DNA of 32,819 nt from Pseudomonadota bacterium (GCA_021825505.1 JAKAHP010000005.1:1-32819); one strand, 5' to 3'. Numbered from the stretch's first letter, positions 1 to 9,936 are shown. Made by a program: numbers and translations. Notes: generated by a model not told the origin, from the sequence alone.

Positions 1-532
1 CGCGGCGTGCGCGCAGCTTCGCCAGGGTGGAGCCGGTGAAGCCCGAGTGGGGCTCCCAGCGTGCCCGAATTTCGCCGCTCCCGGCGTCTGCATACCGGCG
101 GTCGAGTTGGGCGAACGGCAGCGCCTCGGCGGTCTCGACAAAACAGTCGGCGTAGCGGTGGATACAGAGTTGGCCGTCGATCGTGTCAAGCTCGACGATC
201 ACCGCTGCGGCAACGGGCCATGCCCAGGGTGGTGCGCCTGCTGCGCCGGCGTCGAAGTAGTCGCTCCGAGCCGCCGCCAGCACCTCCCCCATCCCGACCG
301 GGTCGAATGGGCGCTCCACGAAGCGTTGGGGCAGCGAGGTCGAGATCCGGCGCGCGAACCAGCCGGCGTCGGTGAGATCTGGAAAGTGCTGGAACGGATG
401 CTCGGTCAGGGTCGAGGCTCCGTCAATCACCCAGGCCAGTACCGATGTTTCGCGCTGGAGGTAGCCTGCAACGTCCTCGGAAGGGATGTCTTCGTACGCG
501 CGATCGACAAGGAACTCGGCCTCAAGGTTCAT
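1..532 (-). CDS. PP2C-like protein serine/threonine phosphatase, C-terminus truncated by window edge
   Basis: Reverse-strand frame open from ATG (complement of 530-532) to base 1: MNLEAEFLVDRAYEDIPSEDVAGYLQRETSVLAWVIDGASTLTEHPF..; 'WVIDGAST' resembles the PP2C metal-binding DGxx motif. Not in the ORF track because it runs off the edge. Confidence 0.55.
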   Translation of the reverse strand, partial: MNLEAEFLVDRAYEDIPSEDVAGYLQRETSVLAWVIDGASTLTEHPFQHFPDLTDAGWFARRISTSLPQRFVERPFDPVGMGEVLAAARSDYFDAGAAGAPPWAWPVAAAVIVELDTIDGQLCIHRYADCFVETAEALPFAQLDRRYADAGSGEIRARWEPHSGFTGSTLAKLRARR

Positions 533-680
533 GGTGTGCTCTCACAGGCGCTCGTCGGAGCGCCCATGAAGCGACCTTGGATCCCCCGGATCAATCAAGG
601 TTCATCGGCGGGGTGAGCGTCTTGTCGCGGAGCTGTTCGAATGACCGCCCGCCGCGTGCGCGGCAAGTCCTGCCGCCGCG

Positions 681-1415
681 CTATCGGGCTGGGGCGAGCT
701 CGTCCGCCATCGCCCTGGACCAGATGAAGGTCAGCGTGTCGACGATTGCGTCGAGCTTGCCGGCGGCGCGCGCCAGATGCGCGTCGCCGTACAGGTAGAT
801 GCCGGCCAGGTATTGGTCCACCATGCCGCCCAGTGCGTAGGCGCGCCGGCGCAGCTCGACTTCGGGGGTTCGGGGCGTCGCGCTGCCGCGCTGGCGCTTG
901 GCGACCGCGCGCACGATGGTGTCGATCCAGGCCTTGTTCCAGTCCGAGACGATGCCGCGCGCCTGCGGGAAGGCCTCGTAGTGGTGGAGCAGGCACTTCA
1001 TCAGGCCGCGGTTGGCTTCGAACAGCCGGCAGTAGCTCAGCGTGGCCAGGCGCATCGACTGCTCGGGTGTCGTGCTGTCGAGCGTGGCCGCTTTCATTTG
1101 CTCCTGCAGGAACACGGCGAACTCCTGCAGCAGGGTGGCGAGCAGGTGGTCGCGGTCGCTGAAGTACTGGTACATCGTGCCCTGGGCGATGGCGCTCAGG
1201 GTGCAGATGTCCTGGATCTTGAGCTTGTCCGGGGTGGTGCTGTCCAGCAGTTCGCACGCGGCGGCGCGGATGCGCAGGCCGGTGCGCTGGCCCTTGCGCA
1301 GGGTCTCGTCCGCCGCCCTGCGGCGCAGCACTTCGCAAAACGCCAGGTCCGGGCTCGGGCTCGGGCGCGCGTCGGGCGCGGTCTTGGCGGGGAGCGGAGC
1401 TTTCGGGCGGAGCAT
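681..1415 (-). CDS. TetR/AcrR family transcriptional regulator
   Basis: 244 aa; N-terminal HTH 'LRIRAAACELLDSTTPDKLKIQDICTLSAIAQGTMYQYFSDRDHLLATLLQ' is typical of TetR; divergent from the SDR operon. Confidence 0.9.
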   Translation of the reverse strand: MLRPKAPLPAKTAPDARPSPSPDLAFCEVLRRRAADETLRKGQRTGLRIRAAACELLDSTTPDKLKIQDICTLSAIAQGTMYQYFSDRDHLLATLLQEFAVFLQEQMKAATLDSTTPEQSMRLATLSYCRLFEANRGLMKCLLHHYEAFPQARGIVSDWNKAWIDTIVRAVAKRQRGSATPRTPEVELRRRAYALGGMVDQYLAGIYLYGDAHLARAAGKLDAIVDTLTFIWSRAMADELAPAR

Positions 1416-1478
1416 CGGCGGCGAGGGCAGGGGCGTGGGGCGCGGCGGCGCCGGATGCGCGAATTATTGCAGAAAACA

Positions 1479-1502
1479 AAAACTGAGGTCATAATCAGTT
1501 TT
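1479..1502. promoter_or_regulatory. Candidate TetR-family operator (AAAACTGA-N8-TCAGTTTT)
   Basis: Perfect 8-bp inverted repeat in the TetR/SDR divergent intergenic region. Confidence 0.6.
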
Positions 1503-1524
1503 CGTGAGCGATGTCGAACCGACC

Positions 1525-2355
1525 ATGTCCTACCTTTCCCAATTCCGCCCCGGCCTGTTCGCCGGCCAGGGCTTTCTGATCACCGGCGGTGGCTCGGGCA
1601 TCGGCCTGGCCGTGGCCGAGGAGCTGGCCTCGCTGGGCGCCCGGTTGGTGCTTGTCGGGCGCAAGCCGGAGAAGCTCGAGGCGGCGCGCGAGGCGCTCGC
1701 GGCCTACGGCGGCGACGTGTTCTGCCACGCCTGCGACATCCGCGACGAAGCGCGGGTGAAGGAGGTGGTGGCGAGTGCCGTGGCGCAACTCGGCCACATC
1801 GACGGCCTGGTGAACAACGCGGGCGGCCAGTTCTTCAGCCACGCCGAGGACATTTCGGCCAATGGCTTCGACGCCGTGGTGCGCAACAACCTGCTGGGCG
1901 GCTTCCTGTTCGCGCGCGAGGTCTACCTGCAGTCGATGAAGGCGCGGCGTGCCGGCGCCATCGTCAACATGCTGGCCGACATGTGGGGCGGGATGCCGGG
2001 CATGGCGCATTCGGGCGCGGCGCGCGCCGGCATGCTCAACCTGACGCAGACGCTGGCCTACGAGTGGGCGCCGGTGCGCGTCAACGCGGTGGCGCCGGGA
2101 TGGATCGAGTCGTCGGGCATGGACAGTTACCCCGAGCAGCACCGGCCGATGATCGAGCGTTTCGCGGAACTGGTGCCGGTCGGGCGTCTGGGCACCGTGG
2201 CCGAGGTGGCGGCGTCGATCGTGTTTCTGCTGTCGCCGGCGGCGGCCTTCATCTCGGGCTCGGTGCTGCGCATTGACGGCGCCGTGCCGAACCGGCGCGA
2301 GCACTGGAAGGTGGAGCCGGCGGGGCAGACCGTCCCGTTCACGGGGCGATCATGA
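1525..2355 (+). CDS. SDR family oxidoreductase, PECR/DECR (trans-2-enoyl-CoA reductase)-like
   Basis: 'FLITGGGSGIGLAVAEELASLGA' Rossmann motif, 'LVNNAGGQF', 'HSGAARAGMLNLTQTLAYEWAPVRVNAVAPGWIESS' resembling PECR-type SDRs. ATG at 1525 preferred over GTG at 1504, which abuts the operator-like dyad. Confidence 0.85.
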   Translation: MSYLSQFRPGLFAGQGFLITGGGSGIGLAVAEELASLGARLVLVGRKPEKLEAAREALAAYGGDVFCHACDIRDEARVKEVVASAVAQLGHIDGLVNNAGGQFFSHAEDISANGFDAVVRNNLLGGFLFAREVYLQSMKARRAGAIVNMLADMWGGMPGMAHSGAARAGMLNLTQTLAYEWAPVRVNAVAPGWIESSGMDSYPEQHRPMIERFAELVPVGRLGTVAEVAASIVFLLSPAAAFISGSVLRIDGAVPNRREHWKVEPAGQTVPFTGRS

Positions 2356-4010
2356 GAACCTTCACGCATTCGCTCGCGGTCGAGTTGCGCCGCGCCGCCG
2401 AAGAGGCGCCGGACCGGCCCTTCATCCGTTTCCCGCACGCCGAGTGGACCTTCGGCGAGGTCGAGCGCGAGTCCGCGCAGATCGCCGCCGGCCTGCATGC
2501 CTGCGGCGTGAAGCGCGCCGACAACGTCAGCCTGCTGCTGCCCAACTGCATCGAGTTCGCGCTGGCCTGGTTCGCGCTGGCCCGGCTGGGCGCGGTGGCC
2601 GCGCCGGTCAACACGTCGTTCAAGGGCGCGGTGCTGGCCAGCGCGCTGAATCTGGTGCAGAGCGAACTGCTGATCGTGCACGAGACGCTGCTGGCGCAGC
2701 TGCAGGAGGTGCGCGCCGAGCTGCACACGATCCGGCAGATCATCGTGGTCGGTGGCGACGGCGCAGCGGGCATGCCGTGGTCCGCGCTCAAGCGGCCGGG
2801 CCTGCCGACGGCGCCGAGCTGCGAGGTCGCGTTCTCCGAGCTGGCGCTGCTGCTCTACACCTCGGGCACCACCGGGCGTTCGAAGGCGGCGCGGATCTCG
2901 CACCGCTTCATCCTGCGCCAGGCGCAGGGGGCGATCGACGGCCTGGGCCTGCGTGCGGACGATGTGCTGTATTGCCCCTATCCGATGTTCCATCTGGACG
3001 CCGCGGTGATGACCCTCGCACCGGCGCTGCTGCTGCGCGCCGTGGCCGCGCTGGGCGAGCGCTTCAGCGTCTCGCGCTATTGGGACGAGGTGCGCGCGAT
3101 GCAGGCCACGGTGTTCGATTTCATGGGGGCGACGCTCACCATGCTGTGGAAGCAGCCGCCGTCGCCGCGCGACCGGGACCATTCCGCGCGCCTGGGCTGG
3201 GGCGTGCCCTTGCCGGCCTGGGCGCCGCAGTTCGAGGCACGCTTCGGCTGTCGCCTGGTCGAGCTGTACGGTTCCACCGAAGTCGGCGTGGTGCTCTACA
3301 CGCCGCTGGACGAGCCGGCGCGCCCCGGCTCCTGCGGCAAGCCGCTGGGGCCGTGGAGCCTGCGCCTGATCGACGAGGAGGGCTTCGACGTCGCGGCGGG
3401 CGAGCCGGGCGAACTCGTGGTGCGCGCCGAGGAGCCGTCGGTGCTGATGGACGGCTACTGGGCGATGCCCGAGGCGACCATCGAGGTGTTTCGCAACCAG
3501 GGCTTCCACACCGGCGACCTGCTGCGGCAGGACGCCGACGGCTGGTTCTATTTCGTGGGGCGGCGCAAGGACATCGTGCGCCGGCGCGGCGAGAACATCT
3601 CGGCCGCCGAAGTCGAGTTGACCCTCGAGCAGCACCCCGACGTGCTCGAATGCGCCGTCATCGGCGTGCCCAGCGAGCTGACCGAGGAAGACGTGCTGGC
3701 CTGCGTGGTGCTGCGCCCGGGCTGCACGCTGACGCCCGCAGCGCTGCTGCGCTGGGCCGAGGACAGGATGGCGCGCTTCATGGTGCCGCGCTATGTGCGC
3801 GTGCTGGACGCACTGCCCAAGACGCCGACCGACAAGGTCGAGAAGTTCCGTCTCCAGCAGCAGGGCTGCGCCGGCGCCTGGGATCGCGAAGCCGCCGCTG
3901 TGAATCAAGCTTCTCAAGCAATCGCCGGGCCGCCCCAAGATTGCTTGACCCCCACGGGGGGCGGGCTGGGCGCAGCCCGGCCCTGGGGGCGCTCAAAAGC
4001 AAACTCGTGA
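2352..4010 (+). CDS. AMP-dependent acyl-CoA synthetase/ligase
   Basis: 'LLLYTSGTTGRSKAARISH' AMP-binding motif, 'ELYGSTEVGV', 'GYWAMPEATIEVFRNQGFHTGDL', 'GRRKDIVRRRGENISAAEVE'; ATGA overlap with the upstream SDR. Confidence 0.93.
   Translation: MRTFTHSLAVELRRAAEEAPDRPFIRFPHAEWTFGEVERESAQIAAGLHACGVKRADNVSLLLPNCIEFALAWFALARLGAVAAPVNTSFKGAVLASALNLVQSELLIVHETLLAQLQEVRAELHTIRQIIVVGGDGAAGMPWSALKRPGLPTAPSCEVAFSELALLLYTSGTTGRSKAARISHRFILRQAQGAIDGLGLRADDVLYCPYPMFHLDAAVMTLAPALLLRAVAALGERFSVSRYWDEVRAMQATVFDFMGATLTMLWKQPPSPRDRDHSARLGWGVPLPAWAPQFEARFGCRLVELYGSTEVGVVLYTPLDEPARPGSCGKPLGPWSLRLIDEEGFDVAAGEPGELVVRAEEPSVLMDGYWAMPEATIEVFRNQGFHTGDLLRQDADGWFYFVGRRKDIVRRRGENISAAEVELTLEQHPDVLECAVIGVPSELTEEDVLACVVLRPGCTLTPAALLRWAEDRMARFMVPRYVRVLDALPKTPTDKVEKFRLQQQGCAGAWDREAAAVNQASQAIAGPPQDCLTPTGGGLGAARPWGRSKANS
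3908..3998. repeat. REP-like palindromic repeat, copy 1, overlapping the 3' end of the acyl-CoA ligase ORF
   Basis: Inverted arms 'caagcaatc'/'gattgcttg' and 'CGGGCTGGGCGCAGCCCG'; 34 nt (3962-3995) recur inverted at 11871-11904. Confidence 0.7.
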
Positions 4011-4021
4011 ATGAACACGCC

Positions 4022-4783
4022 ATGCCCTACGTCAAACTGTCCACGCAAGGCCCGGTGAGCGTCGTCACTCTCGACCGTCCCGAGCGGCTGAACGCGATCG
4101 GCGCCGGCCTGCTCGCGGATTTCCACGAGGCCATGGTGACGGCCCAGGCCGATGCGCAGACCCGCGTCATCGTGCTGACCGGCGCCGGCCGTGCGTTCTG
4201 CGCGGGCGACGACCTCAAGGAGTTCGGCGCGCAGGCCGAGTCCAGCCTCTCCGTGGTCGAGACCTGCGAGCGCATTCAGCAGATCACGCGCGACATCATG
4301 TTCGGGCCGAAGCTGGTGATCGGCGCCGTGCATGGTTACGCGGTGGGCGGCGGTTTCGAGTGGATGCTCAATTGCGACCTCGTCGTCGCGGCGGACGACC
4401 TGGTGGCGTTCTTTCCGGAGATGGCGCTGGGTCACTTCGTCACCGGTGGCGTCACCCAGCTGTTGCCGCAGGCGGTGGGCCATCAACGCGCGATGGAGCT
4501 GCTGGTGCTGGGCGACCGGCTCGACGCCAAGGTCTTGCACGAGCTCGGACTGGTCAACCGCGTGGTGCCGCCGCAGGCCATGCTGCCGACCGCGCTCGAA
4601 CTTGCCGCGCGCGTCGCCGAGCGCTCGCCGCTGGCCACCTCGCAGCTCAAGCGCGTCATCACGACGGGGCTGGGGCCGCAGCTGATCGGCGCGCTGGAGC
4701 AGGAGCGGCAGGCGGCGATGGCCTGCTTCGCCAGCGCCGACACCGCGCAGCGCGTGCAGGCCTTCGCCAAGGCGAGGCTCTGA
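4022..4783 (+). CDS. Enoyl-CoA hydratase/isomerase family protein
   Basis: MPYVKLSTQGPVSVVTLDRPERLNAIGAGLL..., 'VIVLTGAGRAFCAGDDLKEF', 'VHGYAVGGGFEWMLNCDLVVA' crotonase motifs. Confidence 0.93.
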   Translation: MPYVKLSTQGPVSVVTLDRPERLNAIGAGLLADFHEAMVTAQADAQTRVIVLTGAGRAFCAGDDLKEFGAQAESSLSVVETCERIQQITRDIMFGPKLVIGAVHGYAVGGGFEWMLNCDLVVAADDLVAFFPEMALGHFVTGGVTQLLPQAVGHQRAMELLVLGDRLDAKVLHELGLVNRVVPPQAMLPTALELAARVAERSPLATSQLKRVITTGLGPQLIGALEQERQAAMACFASADTAQRVQAFAKARL

Positions 4784-4791
4784 GGCCCGGT

Positions 4792-5661
4792 TCAGCCGTC
4801 GACGTCGTGCTCGAGCCTGGCGAGCACCTCGGCCGGCAGCCGCAGCGCTGCGCTGGCCAGGTTCTGCCGCAAATGTTCCAGCGATGAAGTGCCCGGGATC
4901 AGCAGCAGGTTCGGCGCACGCTGCAGCAGCCAGGCCAGCGCGGTCTGCATCGGCGTGGTGCCGAGTGCGGCCGCGGCGGCGTCGAGCGCGCGCGATTGCA
5001 GCGGCGTGAAGCCACCCAGCGGAAAGAACGGCACGTAGGCGATGCCTTCGTCGGCCAGCGCGCGGATCATCGGCTCGTCGGCGCGATGCACCAGGTTGTA
5101 CTGGTTCTGCACGCACACGACCGGGGCGATGGCTTGCGCCTGCCGCACTTGCGCCAGCGTCACGTTGCTGAGGCCGAGGTGTCGGATCAGGCCGCGCTGC
5201 TGCAGTTCGGCCAGCACCGTGAACGGGGCCTCGATCGAGCCTTCGGCCGGAGTGTGGATGTCGAACATCGCGCGCAGGTTGACCACGTCGAGTACGTCGA
5301 CGCCCAGATGTCGCAGGTTGTCGTGCACGGCAGCCTCGAGCGCCTCGGCGGTGAAGGCCGGGTCCCACGATCCGGCGGGGCCGCGTCGCGCGCCGACCTT
5401 GGTCACGATCGTCAGGTTGTCACGGTAGGGGTGCAGCGCTTCGCGGATCAGACGGTTGGTGTGGTGCGGGCCGTAGAAGTCGCTGGTGTCGATGTGGTCG
5501 ACGCCGGCTTCGATCGCCGCGCGCAGCACGGCCAGTGCGCCGGCGCGGTCCTTCGGCGGGCCGAACACGCCCGGGCCGGCCAGCTGCATCGCGCCGTAGC
5601 CGACGCGATGGACATGGCGGTCGCCGAGTGGATGGGTGCCGGCGGCGGCGAGAACAGTCAT
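4792..5661 (-). CDS. Aldo/keto reductase
   Basis: 'HRVGYGAMQLAGPGVFG', 'VDHIDTSDFYGPHHTNRLIREAL', 'LGLSNVTLAQ', 'LLLIPGTSSLEHLRQNLA'. ATG at 5661. Confidence 0.9.
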   Translation of the reverse strand: MTVLAAAGTHPLGDRHVHRVGYGAMQLAGPGVFGPPKDRAGALAVLRAAIEAGVDHIDTSDFYGPHHTNRLIREALHPYRDNLTIVTKVGARRGPAGSWDPAFTAEALEAAVHDNLRHLGVDVLDVVNLRAMFDIHTPAEGSIEAPFTVLAELQQRGLIRHLGLSNVTLAQVRQAQAIAPVVCVQNQYNLVHRADEPMIRALADEGIAYVPFFPLGGFTPLQSRALDAAAAALGTTPMQTALAWLLQRAPNLLLIPGTSSLEHLRQNLASAALRLPAEVLARLEHDVDG

Positions 5662-5767
5662 GATGAGCTCCGGGAATGATGGGGGAAACAACGGAGCCCA
5701 CTGTAGGAAGCTTCGTGTCGTTTGATAATCGGGCGCAATTGGAACGGCTTGTGCGGATTTCAGAACA

Positions 5768-6688
5768 ATGTCCAAACTGGATGATCTCGCGGCCTTTGCC
5801 GCCGTGGTGCGCGAGCGCGGTTTTCGCGGTGCGGCCCGCGCCACCGGCACCAGCGCGTCGCGGCTGAGCGAGGCGCTGCGCCGGCTGGAGGCGGAGCTGG
5901 GCGTGCGACTGTTGCACCGCACCACGCGCAACGTCGCGCCGACCGAGGCGGGCGCGCGCTTGTTGGAGCGGCTGGGCCCGGCCTTCGCCGAGATCGATGC
6001 GGCGCTCGATACCGTCAACGGCTTTCGCGAACGCCCGGCCGGCCCGCTGCGCCTGAACGTGCCACTGAGCGCCGCGCGCCTGGTGTTGCCCGCCATCGTG
6101 CCGGCGTTCCTGGCAGCCTATCCCGAGATCAGGCTGGAGGTGGTTGTCGATGAACGCTTCGTCGACCTGGTGGCCGAGGGCTATGACGCCGGCATCCGTT
6201 ACGAGGAGCGGCTCGAGCAGGACATGGTCGCGATCCCGATCGGTCCGCGCCGTCAGCGCTTCGCCGCGGCTGCGGCGCCGGCCTACCTGGCGCGCCGAGG
6301 CCACCCCGAGCACCCGCGCGATCTGATGCAGCATGCATGCCTGAACGGGCGTTTCTCGGGCCGGCCGATCAGTGCCTGGGAGTTCGAGCGCCACGGCGAG
6401 TCGTTGAGAGTTCAGGTGCAAGGGCCGTTGACCGTCGGCCTGGGCGCCGGAGCCGATCTCGCGGTCGACGCCGCGCTCGCCGGCGTCGGCATCGTCTACC
6501 TGTTCGAGGATTGGCTGCGCACGCATCTGGAGCGCGGCGCGCTGGTGCCGGTGCTGGAGCCCTGGTGGCAGTGCTTCTCGGGGCCGTTCCTGTACTACCC
6601 CGGCCGGCGCCTGCTGCCGGCGCCGCTGCGCGCGTTCGTCGATCACCTGCAGCGGGCGCGGCCAGCATTCGATGCGCCCGCGACTTGA
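5768..6688 (+). CDS. LysR family transcriptional regulator
   Basis: 'MSKLDDLAAFAAVVRERGFRGAARATGTSASRLSEALRRLEAELGVRLLHRTTRNVAPTEAGARLLERL'; divergent from the AKR. Confidence 0.93.
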   Translation: MSKLDDLAAFAAVVRERGFRGAARATGTSASRLSEALRRLEAELGVRLLHRTTRNVAPTEAGARLLERLGPAFAEIDAALDTVNGFRERPAGPLRLNVPLSAARLVLPAIVPAFLAAYPEIRLEVVVDERFVDLVAEGYDAGIRYEERLEQDMVAIPIGPRRQRFAAAAAPAYLARRGHPEHPRDLMQHACLNGRFSGRPISAWEFERHGESLRVQVQGPLTVGLGAGADLAVDAALAGVGIVYLFEDWLRTHLERGALVPVLEPWWQCFSGPFLYYPGRRLLPAPLRAFVDHLQRARPAFDAPAT

Positions 6689-6733
6689 GCGCGGCGGTAC
6701 AGTCACGCCAGGCTTCCATCGAAGGGACGGGCG

Positions 6734-7357
6734 ATGACATTCACTTCCTGGCTGGCGTTCGTCGGCGCCAGCATCGTGCTGCTGCTGCTGCCCGGGCCGA
6801 CCACGCTGCTCGTGATCGGCGACTCGTTGGCGAATCACGCGCGTTCGTCGTGGAGCACCGTGGCCGGCGTGGCGCTGGGCGACGCCACCGCGATGAGTGT
6901 GTCGCTGGCCGGCGCGGGCGCGCTGCTGGCGGCGTCGGCCGCGGCGTTCGGCGTGCTCAAGCTGTGCGGCGGCGTCTACCTGATCTATCTGGGGCTGCGC
7001 GCGATCGGGCGCGCGCGTCAGCAGGGGGCGGTCGCGCTGCCGCTGCAGGCCAGCCCGGCCAAGCGCCGCCTGCTGTCGGCCTGGGTCGTCACCGCGCTCA
7101 ACCCGAAGAGCATCGTGTTCTTCATCGCCTTCGTGCCGCAGTTCATCGCGCCGGGGCAGGGTTACGCCGCGCAGTGCGCGATTCTGTTGCCGACCTTCGT
7201 GGCGCTGGCCGCGCTCAACGCGGCGGGCTACGCGCGCCTGGGCCGGTTCGCCGCGCAGCGGCTGACCAGCGCCGCGGCACAGCGTCGGCTGAGCTACGGC
7301 GGCGGTCTGGTGCTGCTGGGCGCCGGCGTGCTCACGCTGGGCATGTCGCGTCGCTGA
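6734..7357 (+). CDS. LysE/RhtB family amino-acid exporter
   Basis: 207 aa, 'LLLPGPTTLLVIGDSLANHARSSWSTVAGVALGDAT', 'ALNPKSIVFFIAFVPQFI'. Confidence 0.9.
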   Translation: MTFTSWLAFVGASIVLLLLPGPTTLLVIGDSLANHARSSWSTVAGVALGDATAMSVSLAGAGALLAASAAAFGVLKLCGGVYLIYLGLRAIGRARQQGAVALPLQASPAKRRLLSAWVVTALNPKSIVFFIAFVPQFIAPGQGYAAQCAILLPTFVALAALNAAGYARLGRFAAQRLTSAAAQRRLSYGGGLVLLGAGVLTLGMSRR

Positions 7358-7393
7358 CGCGCGCGCGGGCACCCGGGCTGCGCGACGCCCGCG

Positions 7394-7933
7394 TCAGGCT
7401 GCAGCGGCGGTGCTCGCCAGCTCGGTGGTTTCGGCAGTCTGGGCCAGTGTCGCGAATTCCTCAGCCATGAACAGCTTGCCGACCGCGAGCAAGACCGTGA
7501 ACCCGGTCTCGGTCTTGGCCATGCCCTGCAGAAAGGCGCGGCGCACGCCGGCGCCGAAACTCGGGGCCGGCTCGATCTGCTCGGCCGACAGGTCGATCAC
7601 CGAGTTGACCGCGTCGACGACCACGCCGAGCACCTGACCCGCGGTCTCGAGGATCACCACGCCGCTGCGCGGGTGGATCTGCGTGGCGTCGGTGCCGAAG
7701 CGTCGTGCCAGGTCGATCACCGGCACGACATGGCCGCGCAGATTGATCACGCCGAGCATGAAGCTCGGCATGGTCGGCACGGGCGTCGGCTTGGCGTAGC
7801 CGATGATCTCGCGCACATTCGTCAGCGCGACTCCGTAGCGCTCGTCCTGCAGCGTGAAGGCCAGATATTGCCCGGCCCCGGACTCCTTCGGGCTCGGTGC
7901 CGCGGCGGCGGCCAGCGCATTCGTTTGACTCAT
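7394..7933 (-). CDS. cheW: Chemotaxis protein CheW
   Basis: 'QYLAFTLQDERYGVALTNVREIIGYAKPTPVPTMPSFMLGVINLRGHVVPVIDLARRFG'. Confidence 0.92.
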   Translation of the reverse strand: MSQTNALAAAAAPSPKESGAGQYLAFTLQDERYGVALTNVREIIGYAKPTPVPTMPSFMLGVINLRGHVVPVIDLARRFGTDATQIHPRSGVVILETAGQVLGVVVDAVNSVIDLSAEQIEPAPSFGAGVRRAFLQGMAKTETGFTVLLAVGKLFMAEEFATLAQTAETTELASTAAAA

Positions 7934-7948
7934 CGTCGTTGCTCCTGA

Positions 7949-9550
7949 TCAGAATTGCACGAAGGCGCCGTCGCCGGGGTCGGCACCGTGCTTCGCCCGG
8001 GCCGTCGGCGTGCGCTGCGCCGCCGCGCGGCTGCCCGCGCCCGCGGCATCGCCGGCGAGGCGGAACTGTGCCACGTTGCGCTGCAGTTCCTGCGCCTGCG
8101 AGCTCATTTCCTCGGACGTCGCGGCAAGCTCCTCGGCGGCCGACGCGCTTTGCTGGGTCGCGGTGTTGATCTGCCCGATCGCGGCGTTGATCTGTCCGAT
8201 GCCGCTGCTCTGCTCGGTGCTGGCCGCGTTGATTTCGGCGACCAGGTCCGCGGTCTTGGTGATGGCAGGCACCATCGCGATGAGCAGCTTGCCCGCGGCC
8301 TCGGCCTGCTCGACCGATCCGCGCGACAGTTCGCCGATTTCCTTCGACGAGGCCTGCGCGCGCTCGGCCAGCTTGCGCACTTCGGCGGCGACCACCGCGA
8401 AGCCCTTGCCGTGCTCGCCGGCGCGTGCCGCCTCGATCGCGGCGTTCAGCGCCAGCATATTGGTCTGGTAGGCGATGTCGTCGATGATGGAGATCTGCTC
8501 GGCGATCGACCGCATGTCCTCGACGGTCTTGCGCACCGCCTCGCCGCCTTGCTGCGCCTGGGCGGCCGCCTGCTGCGCCATGAGCGCGGTCTGCTGCGCG
8601 TTGTCGGCGTTCTGCTGCACGCTGGCGCCGAACTGATCCAGCGTCGCCGAGGTTTCCTCGATGGAGGCGGCCTGCTCCGAGGCTCCCTGCGACAGGGTCT
8701 GCGAGGTCGCCGACACCTGTTCCGAGGCGGTTGCCATATTGTCCGCGGCGCTGCGGATCGCAGCCAGCGTCGTGGTGAGTTTGTCGACCATATTGCGCAG
8801 GGCCGCCAGCAGCTGTCCGGTTTCATCGGTTCCACGGCGGGCGATCTCGACCGTGAAGTCGCCTGCGGCAACGCGGTCCGCCGCGGCGACCGCGTCGCGC
8901 AGCGGGCGGGTGATCGAGCGCGTGATCCACGCTCCGAAGGCTATCGATATCGCCAGCGCCAGCGCGCCCACCACCAGCATCATCATCCAGGCGCGCTGAT
9001 ACGCCGTCGCTGCGGTGGCCGCGGCCTGCTGGTTTTGCTGCTTCTGGAATTCGACGAAGGACACGATCACCGCGCTTTCATGTTCCTGCGCCGGTTTGAC
9101 CTGGGTCATGATGGCCTTGACCGCGTTCGCCGAGTCATTGGCCAAGCCATATTGCAGGGCCTGGTTGATCGCGGGCGTGCCGGCGGCCTCGAGCTGCTCG
9201 ATCTGGTCCACCAGAGCGCGCGCCTGCGGGGTGACGACCTTGGCGCGCAGGCGCTCGATGTCGGACTGGAATGCGGCACCGACCGATGCGAGACGCTGCT
9301 GCTGCTGTTTCATCGCGGCCGGATCGGTGAGCAAGCCGACGTTGCGCACGATGATGGACTCCTGCGACTGGGTGCTGAGCAGGTCGTTGGCCAGCGCCAT
9401 CTTGACGTTGTTGTCGTGCACGATGTCGTCGATGCGCGTTTTCATGGTCGACATGCCCTGCAGCCCGAGACCGAGTACGAGCAGAAGCATCACGATTTCG
9501 AGGCCGAAGGCCGCGCCCAGGCGCTGGCCGATTTTCAGATTTGCAAACAT
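7949..9550 (-). CDS. Methyl-accepting chemotaxis protein
   Basis: N-terminal TM, HAMP-like region, '[13 protein letters not shown]' and hairpin tip '[47 protein letters not shown]'. ATG at 9550; co-oriented with downstream cheW. Confidence 0.95.
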   Translation of the reverse strand: MFANLKIGQRLGAAFGLEIVMLLLVLGLGLQGMSTMKTRIDDIVHDNNVKMALANDLLSTQSQESIIVRNVGLLTDPAAMKQQQQRLASVGAAFQSDIERLRAKVVTPQARALVDQIEQLEAAGTPAINQALQYGLANDSANAVKAIMTQVKPAQEHESAVIVSFVEFQKQQNQQAAATAATAYQRAWMMMLVVGALALAISIAFGAWITRSITRPLRDAVAAADRVAAGDFTVEIARRGTDETGQLLAALRNMVDKLTTTLAAIRSAADNMATASEQVSATSQTLSQGASEQAASIEETSATLDQFGASVQQNADNAQQTALMAQQAAAQAQQGGEAVRKTVEDMRSIAEQISIIDDIAYQTNMLALNAAIEAARAGEHGKGFAVVAAEVRKLAERAQASSKEIGELSRGSVEQAEAAGKLLIAMVPAITKTADLVAEINAASTEQSSGIGQINAAIGQINTATQQSASAAEELAATSEEMSSQAQELQRNVAQFRLAGDAAGAGSRAAAQRTPTARAKHGADPGDGAFVQF

Positions 9551-9702
9551 GAGTAGTGCAGATTCCTGTTTTTTTGTTTGGGATCGGCGTCGATTTGCCG
9601 ACGGCGCATCAGGGCCGGTCGTGCGACGATGGCCCAATATTCGTAATTTTCAATACAACAATCACGCACCTCTGCAGCTTAGATACGCGCATGGGTATTG
9701 AA

Positions 9703-9718
9703 TGCCAATTAGTTGGCA
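9703..9718. promoter_or_regulatory. Candidate operator dyad TGCCAA-TTAG-TTGGCA
   Basis: Perfect 6-bp inverted repeat in an AT-rich intergenic region between the MCP (-) and lipoprotein (+) genes. Confidence 0.35.
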
Positions 9719-9936
9719 ATTTGATGCGCATTTACATCTTGAATTTTTGTCTTGCCTCGGGAAATCACGTGCATCCCGACGGCCGCCGCGCGAGACCACC
9801 GCGGCACCGCGGCCGCACCGGTCGATGCGCCGCACGGGCCGGGGCGCAGGCTGGCGGTGCGCGGCAGCTGCGCGAGCGCAAGGCGCGAGGGTCGATGGCG
9901 TGATAGCTTGGCAGCGCAAGCGTCGGGGAGTGACAG

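Noticed and set aside
777-2276. 499-aa + strand ORF across TetR and SDR
   Set aside because: Shadow frame of GC-rich genes; overlaps two well-supported CDSs on both strands.
2127-3938. 603-aa - strand ORF opposite the acyl-CoA ligase
   Set aside because: GC-rich antisense shadow rich in R/H/A/G; no recognisable domain.
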